Part shown: piece by piece, positions 1 through 12,020 of the stretch
How the letters are laid out: every line of letters begins with the position of its first letter
How positions within the stretch are numbered: the first letter of the stretch is position 1
Source: Candidatus Pseudothioglobus aerophilus
Lineage (GTDB): Bacteria; Pseudomonadota; Gammaproteobacteria; PS1; Pseudothioglobaceae
Reading direction: 5' to 3'
Length of the DNA: 64,000 nt
Assembly (NCBI GenBank): GCA_014384565.1
Contig: JACNFO010000024.1
Coordinates: forward strand, 1-64,000
Program-made: the position numbers and the translations under genes
The notes under the pieces: generated by a model
Databases searched by the model: none
What the model saw: only the letters and a program-made list of their open reading frames with translations
Told to the model about the DNA's origin: nothing

Positions 1-49
1 AGGTGGACGCACAGTAGGTGCTGGAGTCGTCTCGAAAATTACGAGTTGA
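1..49 (+). CDS. tuf: Elongation factor Tu, C-terminal end (partial)
   Basis: Translation GGRTVGAGVVSKITS* is the EF-Tu C-terminus; followed by tRNA-Trp and secE-nusG as in the usual tuf-trpT-secE order. Confidence 0.93.
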   Translation, partial: GGRTVGAGVVSKITS

Positions 50-62
50 TTAGTTAATTGAG

Positions 63-99
63 TAAGTGGTTGCTTTTTGAAAGTAGCCACTTTTTTTAG
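63..99 (+). terminator. Rho-independent terminator after tuf
   Basis: AAGTGG...CCACTT inverted repeat followed by T7. Confidence 0.7.
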
Positions 100-111
100 G
101 GTTTGATATTT

Positions 112-187
112 AGGCAAGTGGCTCAATTGGTAGAGTAGTGGTCTCCAAAACCATTGGTTGGGGGTTCGAGTCCCTCCTTGCCTGCCA
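112..187 (+). tRNA. trpT: tRNA-Trp (anticodon CCA)
   Basis: 7-bp acceptor AGGCAAG/CTTGCCT, T-arm GGGGGTTCGAGTCCCTC, anticodon loop CTCCAAA, encoded CCA end. Confidence 0.96.
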
Positions 188-202
188 AATTAAAGGATAT
201 AT

Positions 203-586
203 GTGGCTAAACAAATAGAAAATTTAAAGAGTGGTTCTGATCAGTGGAAAACTATCTTAGCAGTTTTAATAGTAGTTGCTGGACTTGCTTTATATTATGT
301 CAATCCTTTAGGATTTAATGCACTTACAAAAGTTTTAGTAACCCTTGTAGTTTTGGTTATAGCGGTTACTGTTTTTGTGAAATCTGAGCAAGGTGATAGA
401 TTTGTTCATTTTTTGAAAGAGACACGAATTGAATTACGAAAGGTTGTTTGGCCGACTCGTCAAGAAACAATAAAAACAACTGGAATCATTATGGTTGCAG
501 TAGTTATAGTTGCAATTTTCCTTTGGATTGTTGATGCATTCTTTACTTGGGGTGTTCAATCAATTTCGTCAATTAATATTTTTTAA
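203..586 (+). CDS. secE: Preprotein translocase subunit SecE
   Basis: Three-TM protein ending in ELRKVVWPTRQET motif; GTG start; followed by nusG. Confidence 0.95.
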   Translation: MAKQIENLKSGSDQWKTILAVLIVVAGLALYYVNPLGFNALTKVLVTLVVLVIAVTVFVKSEQGDRFVHFLKETRIELRKVVWPTRQETIKTTGIIMVAVVIVAIFLWIVDAFFTWGVQSISSINIF

Positions 587-599
587 GTAAAGGATTATT

Positions 600-1133
600 A
601 TGTCTAAGAATTGGTTTGTAATCCATGCTAGAAGCGGCTACGAAGCGAAAGTTAAAATAGCTATTGAAGAAGCTGTGACTAGAGAAGGTATTGAAGATTT
701 AGTTGATGAGATTCTTATTCCAACTGAACAAGTAGTTGAGCTAAAAGCTGGAAAGAAAAAAGAAACTGAGCGTAAATTTTTCCCAGGTTACATGCTTATA
801 AAGATGGAGCTTACGGAGCCTAGCTGGTTATTAGTTAAGAACACTAATAACGTTATAGGATTTATAGGCGGTTCATCTGGAAAACCTTCTCCAATAACTC
901 AGAGAGAAGTGGATAGAATTTTTGCACGCGTTCAAGAAGGTGCTGACAAGCCTAAGCCTAAGGTTGCATTTCAACCAGGTGAAGAAGTTTTGGTTACTGA
1001 AGGTCCATTTAATGAATTTAATGGAACTGTTGAAAGTGTTAATTATGAAAAAAGTTTGTTGACTGTAGAGGTTTTGATTTTTGGCCGAACAACTGCAGTC
1101 GAATTAGAGTTTTCTCAAGTAGAGAAGACATAA
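600..1133 (+). CDS. nusG: Transcription termination/antitermination factor NusG
   Basis: NWFVIHARSGYE...FFPGYMLIKM, KOW region GPFNEFNGTVESVN. Confidence 0.98.
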   Translation: MSKNWFVIHARSGYEAKVKIAIEEAVTREGIEDLVDEILIPTEQVVELKAGKKKETERKFFPGYMLIKMELTEPSWLLVKNTNNVIGFIGGSSGKPSPITQREVDRIFARVQEGADKPKPKVAFQPGEEVLVTEGPFNEFNGTVESVNYEKSLLTVEVLIFGRTTAVELEFSQVEKT

Positions 1134-1165
1134 GTCAATCAGTCAGAAGCGACTGAATTTGTTAA

Positions 1166-1192
1166 CGGGGAGCTTAAAAGCGTTTGAACCCA
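1166..1192 (+). promoter_or_regulatory. Putative L1-binding autoregulatory leader of rplKA
   Basis: GGGGAGCTTAAAAGCGTTTGAACCC just upstream of rplK: short stem, internal loop, GGG/CCC closing helix as in L1 mRNA/rRNA sites. Confidence 0.6.
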
Positions 1193-1204
1193 TAGGAGAT
1201 AAAA

Positions 1205-1633
1205 ATGGCAAAAAAAATTGAGTCATATATTAAGTTGCAGGTTCCTGCAGCAGAGGCAAATCCTTCACCACCAGTTGGTCCAGCATTGGGTCAACATGGT
1301 GTAAACATTATGGATTTTTGTAAGGCGTTTAATGCTCAAACGCAAGAGCTTGATAAAGGGATGCCAGTACCTGTAATTATTACTGTATACAGTGATCGTA
1401 GTTTTACATTTATAACGAAGACTCCTCCTGCAGCAGTTTTGCTTCTTAAAGTGACAGGTATTGAAAAAGGCAGTAGTGAGCCACATCTTAATAAGGTTGG
1501 TAAAGTTACTCGTGCGCAATTAGAAGAAGTTGCGAATATAAAAATGAAGGACTTAAATGCAAATGATTTAGATGCAGCGGTTCAAATTGTTGCGGGCACT
1601 GCTCGCTCAATGGGTATTGTGGTGGAGGGATAA
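1205..1633 (+). CDS. rplK: 50S ribosomal protein L11
   Basis: [35 protein letters not shown]. Confidence 0.99.
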   Translation: MAKKIESYIKLQVPAAEANPSPPVGPALGQHGVNIMDFCKAFNAQTQELDKGMPVPVIITVYSDRSFTFITKTPPAAVLLLKVTGIEKGSSEPHLNKVGKVTRAQLEEVANIKMKDLNANDLDAAVQIVAGTARSMGIVVEG

Positions 1634-1635
1634 TA

Positions 1636-2331
1636 ATGGCTAATTTATCAAAAAATCAAAAAGCAAGTGCTTTAAAAATTAAAGAAGGCTCTAAGTACGC
1701 AATTACTGAAGCTTTAGCATTAGTCAAAGATTGTGCTTCAGCTAAGTTTGATGAGTCGGTCGATGTTAGTATTAACTTAGGTATCGATACAAAAAAATCT
1801 GACCAAAATGTTCGTGGTGCAGTTGTCCTTCCTAATGGAACTGGAAAGGTTGTACGAGTGGCTGTTTTTACTCAAGGTGAAAACGCTCAAAAAGCAACCG
1901 ATGCTGGCGCAGATATTGTAGGTATGGATGAGCTAATGAAAAGTATGCAAGATGGAGATTTAAATTATGATGTAGTTATTGCATCTCCAGATGCTATGGG
2001 CGTTGTTGGAAGATTAGGCCAGGTTCTTGGACCTCGTGGATTAATGCCAAATCCAAAAGTTGGAACTGTAACGCCTGACGTTGCTACTGCTGTAAAGAAT
2101 GCAAAAGCTGGTCAAGTACGTTACCGCGCTGATAAAGCTGGAATTGTCCACGCTGGTATTGGAAAAGCTTCTTTTGACGTGAAAGCGTTAGAAGAAAATA
2201 TTGCTGCACTAATTGATGCGATTAAAAAAGCTAAACCAAGCTCGGCAAAAGGTATTTATTTCAAAAAAGTAAGTGTGTCGTCGACTATGGGCCCAGGCCT
2301 TAGTATTGATAGCGCAAGTTTAGACATTTAA
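1636..2331 (+). CDS. rplA: 50S ribosomal protein L1
   Basis: [22 protein letters not shown] motif; operon position. Confidence 0.99.
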   Translation: MANLSKNQKASALKIKEGSKYAITEALALVKDCASAKFDESVDVSINLGIDTKKSDQNVRGAVVLPNGTGKVVRVAVFTQGENAQKATDAGADIVGMDELMKSMQDGDLNYDVVIASPDAMGVVGRLGQVLGPRGLMPNPKVGTVTPDVATAVKNAKAGQVRYRADKAGIVHAGIGKASFDVKALEENIAALIDAIKKAKPSSAKGIYFKKVSVSSTMGPGLSIDSASLDI

Positions 2332-2551
2332 ATAGATTTAAATGCTGATAATTTAATAATTATCAGCTAAGGAATTCTTTGGGCAACAAGGTAACTTGTT
2401 CTGCCTCAAAGACCATAGGTGCGACAGATTGATGATAATTTGTTGCTTAATAAATTGATCCTTCAATTTGCCTATGTAGAGGGTATGGAAATACCTTGTG
2501 GCGAAAGTTGTAATTTTATAGCTTTCATTTTTTAATTGTTCAGGAGAGATT
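2332..2551 (+). promoter_or_regulatory. rplJL leader region (L10-type ribosomal protein leader)
   Basis: 220-nt structured intergenic between rplA and rplJ, hairpin GCTGATAAT-TTAATA-ATTATCAGC at 2344-2367 and CATAGG/CCTATG long-range complementarity; position matches the known L10 leader. Confidence 0.6.
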
Positions 2552-3073
2552 ATGGCTCTAAATCTTGAAGCAAAAAAAGCAGTCGTTGAACAGGTCAATG
2601 CAGTAGCTAATGGTGCTGTGTCTGTAGGTGTTGCTGAGTATCGTGGATTGAATGTTGGACAAATGACTAATTTGCGAAATGCTGCTATGGACGCAGATGT
2701 TTCTTTGCGTGTTGTTAAAAATACGCTTGCAAAGAGGGCATTAGCTGAGACAGGGTGTGAATGTATTATCCCAGTCTTAAGCGGACCGGTTATCTTGGGT
2801 TTTTCTCAAGAAGATCCGGGCGCTGTAGCGCGTGTTTTCAGTGACTTCATCAAAGATAATGAAGCATTAGTTGTTAAAGGTTTGGGAGTTTCCGGTGAAT
2901 TTATTGATGCAGATCAATTAAAGAGAATCGCGAGCCTACCAACCAAAGATCAAGCAATCAGTATGTTGATGGCGTTGATGCTTGCACCAACTGAGAAATT
3001 AGTTAGAACTTTAAACGAAGTTCCAACGAAGTTAACTCGTGTTGTAGCAGCTGTTCGTGATCAAAAACAATAA
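2552..3073 (+). CDS. rplJ: 50S ribosomal protein L10
   Basis: L10 N-terminus and [12 protein letters not shown] motif; between rplA and rplL. Confidence 0.98.
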   Translation: MALNLEAKKAVVEQVNAVANGAVSVGVAEYRGLNVGQMTNLRNAAMDADVSLRVVKNTLAKRALAETGCECIIPVLSGPVILGFSQEDPGAVARVFSDFIKDNEALVVKGLGVSGEFIDADQLKRIASLPTKDQAISMLMALMLAPTEKLVRTLNEVPTKLTRVVAAVRDQKQ

Positions 3074-3097
3074 TAATTATATAAAGGAGTTAATATC

Positions 3098-3478
3098 ATG
3101 GCGAAATTAAGCAATGAAGATATTTTAGGTGCAATTGCAGACATGTCTGTAATGGATGTTGTTGAGCTAGTATCAGCAATGGAAGAAAAGTTTGGAGTTT
3201 CTGCAGCAGCGGTTGCAGCAGCACCAGTAGCAGCAGCTGCAGATGCTGGATCAGCAGCTGAAGAAAAGACTGAGTTCAATGTAATGCTAACAAGTTTTGG
3301 TGAAAAGAAAGTTGCCGTTATTAAAGCTGTTCGTACTATTACAGGTTTAGGCCTTAAAGAGGCTAAAGATCTTGTTGAAAGCGCTCCTGCAGCAATTAAA
3401 GAAGGTGCATCAAAAGCGGAAGCTGATGATATTCAAAAGCAGCTTGAAGAAGCTGGTGCTAGCGTAGAACTTAAGTAA
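3098..3478 (+). CDS. rplL: 50S ribosomal protein L7/L12
   Basis: Ala-rich hinge then [39 protein letters not shown]. Confidence 0.99.
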   Translation: MAKLSNEDILGAIADMSVMDVVELVSAMEEKFGVSAAAVAAAPVAAAADAGSAAEEKTEFNVMLTSFGEKKVAVIKAVRTITGLGLKEAKDLVESAPAAIKEGASKAEADDIQKQLEEAGASVELK

Positions 3479-3496
3479 TTTGTTTAATGCTACAAA

Positions 3497-3531
3497 CCAA
3501 AATCCCCAAAGGGGATTTTGGTGTTTTTTTT
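3497..3531 (+). terminator. Terminator/attenuator between rplL and rpoB
   Basis: Perfect 11-bp stem CCAAAATCCCC-AAA-GGGGATTTTGG followed by T-run. Confidence 0.9.
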
Positions 3532-3575
3532 AGAAGTAATTTTGAAAACCATTTATTGATTATTACGGGGCATCC

Positions 3576-6500
3576 ATGACTTATTCATTTACAGAAAAAA
3601 AACGTATCAGAAATAATTTTGGAACAAGAGAGTCGATTCTTAAAGAACCAGATTTATTATCTATCCAGATTAATTCATTCAATAGCTTTATTCAAAAAGG
3701 AGCTACTGAAAAGGAAAATATTGGCCTTCACTCTGTCTTTCAATCTGTATTTCCAATTACCGCCCTAAATGGTTATGCTGAAATTGAATATTTAGATTAT
3801 GAGCTTCAAGAGCCTAAATACAATGTTAAAGAATGTAAGCTTCGTGGTGTAACGTATGCTGCAACCTTACAAGTTAAACTTAACTTGGTTCTTTTTGACA
3901 AAAATGGCTCTAATTTAAAGAAGAAGCGTCGTGTTAAGCAAATTATTGAAGAAAGTGTCTACCTAGGCCAGCTTCCATTGATGACTGACACTGGAACCTT
4001 TGTAATTAATGGTACAGAGCGCGTTGTGGTTTCTCAGCTTCATCGTTCTCCAGGAGTTATTTTTGAGCACGATAAGGGGAAGACTCACTCCTCAGGTAAA
4101 ATATTATTCTCATCACGTATTATTCCTTACCGTGGTTCATGGTTAGATTTTGAGTTTGATCATCACGAGCATTTATTTGTTCGAATTGATCGAAGAAGAA
4201 AACTACCTGTCACCTCACTGCTACGTGCAATGGGACAGTCTACAAATGATATTATTGATACTTTTTTTGATCATATTATTGTTAAATTAAAATCTAAATC
4301 ATGTGATTTAGTTATAAAGCCTGAGCGCTTGAAAGGAATCATTGCAGAATTCGATATCAAGATTGGCAAGGATGTCATTGTTGAGCAAGGTCGACGAATT
4401 ACAGCTAGGCACGCAAAAATTTTACAAGATGCAAAAGTAGACTCAATCAGTGCTCCGCTAGAGTATCTTATTGGGAAGGTAATTTCCTCAGATGTAATTG
4501 ATACTGATACGGGTGAAATTTTATTAGCTGCTAACTCATTGATAACTGCAGAATCTATTGAGGTCTTATCAGCAACTAAGATTAAAAAAATAAATATTAT
4601 TTATCTTAACGATGCGGAAAATGGTATTTATATATCTGACACTTTACGTCTAGATGAGTTGCAAACAGAAATTGAAGCTCGCATGTCAATCTATCATGTC
4701 ATGAGACCGGGTGAACCTGCAACAGAAGATGCAGTTAACACACTTTTTTCTAATCTATTTTTTAATAATGATCGATATGATCTTTCACGTGTTGGAAGAA
4801 TGAAGCTTAATAGGAGGCTAGGTGTTGCCAGTGAGACTGGTGAGCATGTTCTAACTCATGATGATATTATTAATGTAATCAAACAGTTAATTGATATCAA
4901 GAATGGACATGATGTTGTAGATGATGTTGACACTCTAGCTAATAGAAGAGTAAGAGCAATTGGTGAAATGATTGAAAACCAATTTAGAATAGGCCTTATT
5001 CGCGTAGAAAAAGCAGTAAAAGAGGGATTAAATCTTGCTGAAACAGATGAATTAACTCCTCAAGACCTTATTAATTCTAAACCAGTTTCAGCAGCGGTTA
5101 GAGAGTTTTTTGGCTCTTCACAGTTGTCGCAATTTATGGATCAAGTTAACCCATTGTCTGGTGTAACTCATAAACGCCGTATATCTGCCTTAGGTCCAGG
5201 TGGCCTTACAAGAGAGCGTGCTGGTTTCGAAGTTCGTGACGTGCATCCATCCCACTATGGTCGGTTATGTCCAATTGAGACGCCAGAAGGCCCAAATATT
5301 GGATTGATTAATACTTTGGCAGTTTACGCAAGAACAAACGATTACGGTTTTTTAGAAACACCATATCAAATAGTTAAAAAAGGATTGGTAACTAAAGAAA
5401 TTGTTTATGTATCAGCAATTGATGAAATCAATCACACTATCGCTCAAGCAAACTCTAAAGTAGATAGCAAGGGTTATTTGGTAGACGATCTTGTTTCAGG
5501 ACGCCATAAAAATGAATTTGTACTGGTAGATAAGTCTGAGGTGACATTGATTGATATTGATTCAAAACAAATATCATCAGTAGCTGCATCACTGATTCCA
5601 TTCCTTGAGCATGATGATGCAAACCGTGCGTTGATGGGTTCTAATATGCAGCGTCAAGCTGTGCCTGTTCTTAGGGCTGAGAAGCCACTCGTTGGAACAG
5701 GCATTGAGCGAGTTGTTGCAACAGATTCAAGGGTCTGTGTTGTTGCAAATCATGATGGAGTTGTTGAAACAGTAGATGCTTCTAGAATCGTAATTCGAGT
5801 TGATGCCAAGCAAGCAAAGGCTGGAGAGCTTGGTGTTGATATTTATAGTTTGGTCAAATATTCGCGTTCAAATCAAAATACTTGTATCAATCAAAAGCCA
5901 CTTGTTCAACCAGGTGATAAGGTTGTTGCAGGTGATGTGTTGGCAGATGGTCCATCTACTGATTTAGGTGAGCTTGCACTAGGTCAAAATATGATGATTG
6001 CCTTTATGCCTTGGAATGGATATAACTTTGAAGACTCAATACTAATATCTGAAAAAGTTGTTCAGGAAGACCGCTACACTTCAATTCATATTGAAGAATT
6101 GACAGCTTATGCTAGAGATACAAAGTTAGGCGCTGAAGAGGTTACTGCAGATATTCCTAATGTAAGTGAATCTGCCCTATCAAAACTAGATGATGTAGGT
6201 ATTGTATATGTAGGTGCTCGAGTAAAGGGTGGCGATATTCTTGTTGGAAAGGTTACTCCCAAAAGTGAAACAGTGCTTTCTCCTGAAGAGAAACTATTGA
6301 GAGCTATTTTTGGAGAAAAAGCTAATAATGTGAAGGATACTTCTTTGAGAATGGGTGCTTCAAAGTCTGGAGTAGTAATCGATGTCCAGATATTCACTAA
6401 GGACCGTATTGCAAAAGATTCTCGTGCGCTAGTCATTGATGAAGAGCGTTTAGAGAACATCAAAAAAGATATTGATGATGAGTTTGGAATTATTGATGGA

Positions 6501-7658
6501 GATATCTTTCGCCGAATTCGTTTAAAGCTTTCTGGAAATGTTTCGACTAGTAATATTGGAAGCATTAAAAGTGGTGATAAATTAGCTTCTAAAGATCTAA
6601 AGTCCCTAGAAAATGATCAATTATCAAAATTAAAAGTTAAAGATTCAGCAGTAAATAAAGAAGTTGCTGCACTAGTAAAGCAGTCAAAAGCGAAACAAGA
6701 AGAGTTTGAGCTTTTTTATGAGCAAGAGAGTGCCAAGATTAAAGAGGGAGCTGAATTGCCACCAGGGGTTCAAAAGATGGTGAAGGTTTATGTGGCAACC
6801 CGTAAAACTCTGCAGGTTGGTGATAAGATGGCTGGACGACATGGCAATAAAGGCGTTATTTCACGTGTATCACCGGTTGAAGATATGCCTCATCTTGCAG
6901 ACGGCACACCAGTTGACGTTGTTCTTAATCCACTTGGTGTCCCATCACGCATGAATGTTGGACAGGTGCTTGAGGTTCACTTAGGGTGGGCTGCTAAGGG
7001 TTTGGGTCAAAAAATTGGTGATTTACTAGATGAGCATCGTAAAGACACTATTAAGCAAATTCGCTCAATGCTGGATTCTATTTACAATAGTTATGGAAAA
7101 GCTGAGGATTTAAAGTCATTTAGTGATGATGAGATATTGGAATTAGCTAATAATCTTCGATCTGGAGTTCCAATGGCAACACCAGTATTTGATGGAATTA
7201 AAGAAGATGACATTAAGTCTTTACTAAAGATGGCAGATTTGCCTGAGAGTGGTCAAATTCAATTATTTGATGGACGTACAGGAGATGCATTTGACCGCGA
7301 TATAACTGTTGGCTATATGCATATGCTTAAGCTCAATCACTTAGTTGATGATAAGATGCATGCTCGCTCTACAGGACCATATTCACTTGTTACCCAGCAA
7401 CCATTGAGTGGTAAAGCTCAATTTGGTGGCCAAAGATTTGGTGAAATGGAAGTTTGGGCGCTTGAAGCTTATGGCGCAGCTTATACGCTGCGAGAAATGT
7501 TAACAGTTAAGTCTGATGATGTTACTGGAAGAGCTAAGATGTACAAAAATATAGTGGACGGTGAAAATCGTACTGAGTCAGTAATGCCAGAATCGTTTAA
7601 TGTTCTTGTGAAAGAAATTCGATCTCTAGGTATTGATACTGAACTTGAACAACATTAA
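3576..7658 (+). CDS. rpoB: DNA-directed RNA polymerase subunit beta
   Basis: 1360 aa; [61 protein letters not shown]. Confidence 0.99.
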   Translation: MTYSFTEKKRIRNNFGTRESILKEPDLLSIQINSFNSFIQKGATEKENIGLHSVFQSVFPITALNGYAEIEYLDYELQEPKYNVKECKLRGVTYAATLQVKLNLVLFDKNGSNLKKKRRVKQIIEESVYLGQLPLMTDTGTFVINGTERVVVSQLHRSPGVIFEHDKGKTHSSGKILFSSRIIPYRGSWLDFEFDHHEHLFVRIDRRRKLPVTSLLRAMGQSTNDIIDTFFDHIIVKLKSKSCDLVIKPERLKGIIAEFDIKIGKDVIVEQGRRITARHAKILQDAKVDSISAPLEYLIGKVISSDVIDTDTGEILLAANSLITAESIEVLSATKIKKINIIYLNDAENGIYISDTLRLDELQTEIEARMSIYHVMRPGEPATEDAVNTLFSNLFFNNDRYDLSRVGRMKLNRRLGVASETGEHVLTHDDIINVIKQLIDIKNGHDVVDDVDTLANRRVRAIGEMIENQFRIGLIRVEKAVKEGLNLAETDELTPQDLINSKPVSAAVREFFGSSQLSQFMDQVNPLSGVTHKRRISALGPGGLTRERAGFEVRDVHPSHYGRLCPIETPEGPNIGLINTLAVYARTNDYGFLETPYQIVKKGLVTKEIVYVSAIDEINHTIAQANSKVDSKGYLVDDLVSGRHKNEFVLVDKSEVTLIDIDSKQISSVAASLIPFLEHDDANRALMGSNMQRQAVPVLRAEKPLVGTGIERVVATDSRVCVVANHDGVVETVDASRIVIRVDAKQAKAGELGVDIYSLVKYSRSNQNTCINQKPLVQPGDKVVAGDVLADGPSTDLGELALGQNMMIAFMPWNGYNFEDSILISEKVVQEDRYTSIHIEELTAYARDTKLGAEEVTADIPNVSESALSKLDDVGIVYVGARVKGGDILVGKVTPKSETVLSPEEKLLRAIFGEKANNVKDTSLRMGASKSGVVIDVQIFTKDRIAKDSRALVIDEERLENIKKDIDDEFGIIDGDIFRRIRLKLSGNVSTSNIGSIKSGDKLASKDLKSLENDQLSKLKVKDSAVNKEVAALVKQSKAKQEEFELFYEQESAKIKEGAELPPGVQKMVKVYVATRKTLQVGDKMAGRHGNKGVISRVSPVEDMPHLADGTPVDVVLNPLGVPSRMNVGQVLEVHLGWAAKGLGQKIGDLLDEHRKDTIKQIRSMLDSIYNSYGKAEDLKSFSDDEILELANNLRSGVPMATPVFDGIKEDDIKSLLKMADLPESGQIQLFDGRTGDAFDRDITVGYMHMLKLNHLVDDKMHARSTGPYSLVTQQPLSGKAQFGGQRFGEMEVWALEAYGAAYTLREMLTVKSDDVTGRAKMYKNIVDGENRTESVMPESFNVLVKEIRSLGIDTELEQH

Positions 7659-7672
7659 ATTAGGAGAATAAT

Positions 7673-10600
7673 TTGAAAGATTTATTACAAATTTTAAAAC
7701 AGCAAAATAAAGATCAAGATTTTGATGCAATAAGAGTTGGACTTGCTTCCCCTGAAAAAATTCGTTCATGGTCATTTGGTGAAGTAAAAAAACCTGAAAC
7801 TATTAACTATAGAACCTTTAAACCTGAAAGAGAGGGTTTATTTTGCGCCAAGATTTTTGGTCCAATGAAAGACTTTGAATGCTTGTGTGGTAAATATAAG
7901 CGCATGAAGTTTAGAAATGTAGTGTGTGAAAAATGTGGCGTTGAAGTCACTCTTTCTAAAGTAAGGCGAGAAAGGATGGGCCACATCGAGCTGGCTGCTC
8001 CAGTTGCACATATTTGGTATCTAAAATCTTTACCTTCTAGGTTAGGATTGCTTATGGATATGACCTTGAAAGATATTGAAAGGGTTCTTTATTTTGAAGC
8101 TTTTTTGGTAACAGATCCTGGTAGCACCCCACTAATCAAAAAACAACTTCTTACTGAAGAGATGTATTTTGAAGCTTTAGATCAATATGGTGATGATGAG
8201 TTTGTTGCAAAAATGGGCGCAGAAGCAATGCAGGATGTTCTTTCTGAAATGCAACTTGAAAAAGAAGCTGCAAATTTGCGAGATGATGCTCTTAATACAA
8301 AATCACAAACTAAACTGAAGAAAATCAATAAGCGTCTTAAGCTAGTTGATTCTTTAATAAAATCAGGAAATAAACCAGAATGGATGGTTTTGAATGTGCT
8401 TCCAATTCTGCCTCCAGATTTAAGACCCTTAGTTCCTCTAGATGGCGGTCGTTTTGCAACATCTGATTTAAATGATTTATATCGCCGAGTAATAAATAGA
8501 AATAATCGTCTTGGAAGATTATTAGAGCTTGATGCGCCTGAAATTATTGTAAGAAATGAAAAGCGTATGCTACAAGAAGCAGTCGATTCCTTGATTGATA
8601 ATGGTCGTCGTGGTCGTGCTGTAATGGGCAATAATAGACGCCCTCTTAAATCAATTGCAGATATGATTAAAGGTAAGCAAGGACGATTCCGCCAAAACTT
8701 ACTAGGAAAAAGAGTTGATTATTCTGGACGTTCTGTTATTGTTTGTGGTCCATATTTAAAACTTCATCAGTGTGGACTTCCTAAGAAGATGGCTTTAGAG
8801 CTTTTTAAGCCTTTTATTTATAATCGCCTGCAAGCTAATGGATTGGCTTCAACTATTAAAGCTGCAAAGAAAATGGTTGAAAGTGAGATTCCTGAAGTGT
8901 GGGATATACTTGAAAGAGTTGTTCATCAGCACCCTGTTTTACTAAATCGTGCACCTACTCTACATAGACTGGGTATCCAAGCATTTGAACCACTTTTAAT
9001 TGAAGGCAAGGCAATTCAGCTTCACCCTCTAGTATGTACTGCGTTTAATGCGGACTTTGATGGTGACCAGATGGCTGTTCATGTCCCACTCTCTGAGGAA
9101 GCTCAATTAGAAGCAAGAACTCTAATGCTAGCGTCAAATAATATTCTTCATTTAGCCAGTGGTGACCCAATTATTATTCCATCTCAAGATGTAATTCTTG
9201 GTCTTTACTATATGACTAGAGAGATGGTTAATCAGCAAGGCGAAGGTATGATTTTTGCTAATACTAATGAAGCACTTTCTGCTTATGATGCAAAGTTAGT
9301 TAGCCTTCATGCTAAGATTAAATTAAGAGTACAAGATTATAAAAAAATAGACTCTGCTTTCACACCTGTAGGTACTCGTATTGTTGACACTACAATTGGT
9401 AGAGCGATTTTTTCTAGAATTTTGCCTAAAGGCTTATCGTTTGACTTAATTAATGAAGCTTTAACTAAAAAAGTAGTTTCAAACTTAATACACGTTTGCT
9501 ATAGATCTCAAGAGCTTAAAGAAACAGTAATTTTTGCTGATCAAATGATGTATATGGGCTTTGAATACTCTACTAAATCAGGAATATCTTTTTGTTCAAA
9601 TGACATGATCATTCCAAGTGAAAAAGCTGAGATGATTGATAAGGCTTCTTCTCAGGTCAAAGATGTTCAACAGCAATTTGCTTCTGGTGTTGTTACTAAT
9701 GGTGAGCGTTATAACAAAGTTATTGATATTTGGTCAAGAACTTCTGAGGAAGTTGCTAAGGCAATGATGGATAAAGTTGGTTATGAAGATATAACGGATG
9801 CTGAAGGAAAGACAGAAAAAAAGCCATCATTTAATTCAATCTATATGATGGCTGATTCTGGAGCTAGAGGCTCACCAGCACAGATACGTCAGTTGGCCGG
9901 AATGCGTGGTCTAATGGCAAAGCCAGATGGATCAATTATTGAGACTCCAATTACAAGTAATTTCCGTGAAGGTCTAAATAATATGCAGTACTTTATTTCT
10001 ACTCATGGAGCTCGAAAAGGTTTGGCTGATACAGCATTAAAAACTGCCAACTCTGGTTATCTGACTCGAAGGTTAGTTGACGTAGGACAAGATTTAGTTG
10101 TAACAGAAGAGGATTGTGGAACTAAGAATGGTTTGGTAATGAAGGCTGTTATTGATGGAGGAAATGTAGTTCAAACATTAGGAACTGCAGTTCTTGGTAG
10201 AGTGGTATCTGAAAAAGTGATGCTACCCAATTCAAAAGATGTGTTCTTAGAGAAAGATCATTTAATTACATTAGATGATTCAGATAAAATTAATGAACTT
10301 GGTATTGAGTTTATTAAAGTGCGCTCTGCAATTACTTGCGAATTATCTTATGGTGTCTGTGCATCTTGCTATGGAAATGATATGGCAAGAGGTCACAAAA
10401 TAGGAGTTGGTGAGGCTGTCGGGGTTATTGCTGCTCAATCAATTGGTGAGCCAGGAACTCAGCTAACAATGCGTACTTTCCATATTGGTGGTGCTGCTAG
10501 CTCATCTACTGCAGTTAATAGTATCAATATTGATACTAATGGCATTGTTCATTTTGAAAATATGAAGTCTATTAAAAATGCTAGTGGTGATTTTGTTGTT

Positions 10601-11860
10601 GTATCAAGATCTTCTGAAGCCTCAATTAGAAATGAACTAGGCCAAGTAAAAGAGCGCTATAAGTTGCCTTATGGAGCTATTGTTCACTTTAAAGATGGTG
10701 GCAAGGTCAAGGCTAAAGATAAGATTGCTGATTGGGATCCGCATACACACCCAATAATAGCTGAAAATTCTGGAAGAGTTTCATTCATTGATTTTGTTGA
10801 GGGTTTAACAGTTGTTAAAAACTCAGATCCTTTGACTGGTTTAATCTTCTTTGAAATAATTGAGGAAGCACAAAGAACTTCAGCAGCAAAAGATATGAAG
10901 CCAATGCTTCAATTGGTTGATAAAAAAGATAAAAAATTGATATTGTCAACGCACTATTTGCCGTCCGGAGTTAAAATAAATCTAGAAGATGGACAGCTTA
11001 TTGATGCAGGTTCAATACTTGCTAAGATTCCTAAAGCAGTTTCAAAAACAAGTGACATTACTGGTGGTTTGCCAAGAGTTGCTGATTTATTTGAAGCACG
11101 TAAAGCTAAAGATCATGCGATTCTCGCAGAAACTGTTGGTGTTGTTAGTTTCGGAAGTCCTACAAAGTCTAAAGTTCGCATGCTTATTACGAGTGATGAT
11201 GGTGATGTAACTGAAATGATGATTCATCATTGGAGGGCAATCAACGTATTTGATGGTGAAACTGTTGAAAAAGGTGATGTGATTTCTGATGGCCCATATA
11301 ATCCCCATGATATTCTCCGCTTATTAGGCGTAGAAGCTTTAGCTAACTATATGGTTAGAGAAGTTCAAAATGTTTATCGACTTCAAGGAGTTAAGATATC
11401 AGATAAGCATATAGAGGTGGTCGTTAAGCAAATGCTTAGAAAAGTTGAAATTATCGATAATGGAGACTCAAACTATGTAAATGGCGAAACAGCTGAATTT
11501 GTTCATGTTGTAGAGAAGAATAAGCAGTTGAAGGCACAGAAGAAAGATGAGATTGTATTCCAAAGATTGCTAATGGGTATTACAAAAGCATCTTTATCTA
11601 CTGAATCATTCATCTCTGCTGCTTCTTTCCAAGAAACTACAAGAGTTCTTACTGAGGCTTCAATAACAGGAAGAGTAGATGATCTTAAAGGTCTTAAAGA
11701 GAATGTAATTGTAGGTAGACTTATTCCTGCCGGCACTGGCTTTAAACACCATCAGGAAAAGAGAAAGAAGCGCATAGACGCCTCATTTATGCAAACGAAT
11801 GATGCTGAGCAAGAGCTATCTGCTCAGTTGAGTGAAGTTGAGGCTGAAGTGGAAGAGTAA
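7673..11860 (+). CDS. rpoC: DNA-directed RNA polymerase subunit beta'
   Basis: 1395 aa; [16 protein letters not shown] catalytic motif, zinc-finger CxCxnCGVEV; TTG start. Confidence 0.99.
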   Translation: MKDLLQILKQQNKDQDFDAIRVGLASPEKIRSWSFGEVKKPETINYRTFKPEREGLFCAKIFGPMKDFECLCGKYKRMKFRNVVCEKCGVEVTLSKVRRERMGHIELAAPVAHIWYLKSLPSRLGLLMDMTLKDIERVLYFEAFLVTDPGSTPLIKKQLLTEEMYFEALDQYGDDEFVAKMGAEAMQDVLSEMQLEKEAANLRDDALNTKSQTKLKKINKRLKLVDSLIKSGNKPEWMVLNVLPILPPDLRPLVPLDGGRFATSDLNDLYRRVINRNNRLGRLLELDAPEIIVRNEKRMLQEAVDSLIDNGRRGRAVMGNNRRPLKSIADMIKGKQGRFRQNLLGKRVDYSGRSVIVCGPYLKLHQCGLPKKMALELFKPFIYNRLQANGLASTIKAAKKMVESEIPEVWDILERVVHQHPVLLNRAPTLHRLGIQAFEPLLIEGKAIQLHPLVCTAFNADFDGDQMAVHVPLSEEAQLEARTLMLASNNILHLASGDPIIIPSQDVILGLYYMTREMVNQQGEGMIFANTNEALSAYDAKLVSLHAKIKLRVQDYKKIDSAFTPVGTRIVDTTIGRAIFSRILPKGLSFDLINEALTKKVVSNLIHVCYRSQELKETVIFADQMMYMGFEYSTKSGISFCSNDMIIPSEKAEMIDKASSQVKDVQQQFASGVVTNGERYNKVIDIWSRTSEEVAKAMMDKVGYEDITDAEGKTEKKPSFNSIYMMADSGARGSPAQIRQLAGMRGLMAKPDGSIIETPITSNFREGLNNMQYFISTHGARKGLADTALKTANSGYLTRRLVDVGQDLVVTEEDCGTKNGLVMKAVIDGGNVVQTLGTAVLGRVVSEKVMLPNSKDVFLEKDHLITLDDSDKINELGIEFIKVRSAITCELSYGVCASCYGNDMARGHKIGVGEAVGVIAAQSIGEPGTQLTMRTFHIGGAASSSTAVNSINIDTNGIVHFENMKSIKNASGDFVVVSRSSEASIRNELGQVKERYKLPYGAIVHFKDGGKVKAKDKIADWDPHTHPIIAENSGRVSFIDFVEGLTVVKNSDPLTGLIFFEIIEEAQRTSAAKDMKPMLQLVDKKDKKLILSTHYLPSGVKINLEDGQLIDAGSILAKIPKAVSKTSDITGGLPRVADLFEARKAKDHAILAETVGVVSFGSPTKSKVRMLITSDDGDVTEMMIHHWRAINVFDGETVEKGDVISDGPYNPHDILRLLGVEALANYMVREVQNVYRLQGVKISDKHIEVVVKQMLRKVEIIDNGDSNYVNGETAEFVHVVEKNKQLKAQKKDEIVFQRLLMGITKASLSTESFISAASFQETTRVLTEASITGRVDDLKGLKENVIVGRLIPAGTGFKHHQEKRKKRIDASFMQTNDAEQELSAQLSEVEAEVEE

Positions 11861-11879
11861 AAAAAGGTTCATTTAAATT

Positions 11880-11922
11880 AAAGGCATTTCAATTTATTTC
11901 TTAAATTGGAATGCCTTTTTTG
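11880..11922 (+). terminator. Terminator after rpoC
   Basis: AAGGCATTTCAATTTA / TAAATTGGAATGCCTT stem followed by T6. Confidence 0.88.
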
Positions 11923-12020
11923 TATACTCAAGTAGAATTTTAATTTAACAATTTAATAAAGCCTTTCGCCGAGTAATTAATCTAAAGATTTCATAATCTG
12001 GGTAATGCTAAAATATACCC

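Noticed and set aside
1265-1519. Antisense ORF inside rplK (84 aa)
   Set aside because: Lies fully within a conserved ribosomal protein gene on the opposite strand; no recognisable protein.
2353-2598. Minus-strand ORF (81 aa) in the rplJ leader
   Set aside because: Overlaps the rplJ start and the structured leader; low-complexity translation.
3201-3260. GCAGCA-type short tandem repeat
   Set aside because: Codes for the normal alanine-rich hinge of ribosomal protein L7/L12.
3061-3279. Minus-strand Ala-rich ORF (72 aa) over rplL
   Set aside because: Antisense of the GCA-repeat hinge of L7/L12; composition artefact.
6107-6565. 152-aa antisense ORF in rpoB (also 8182-8631 in rpoC)
   Set aside because: Ser/Ile-rich antisense translation of a conserved gene; no known domain.
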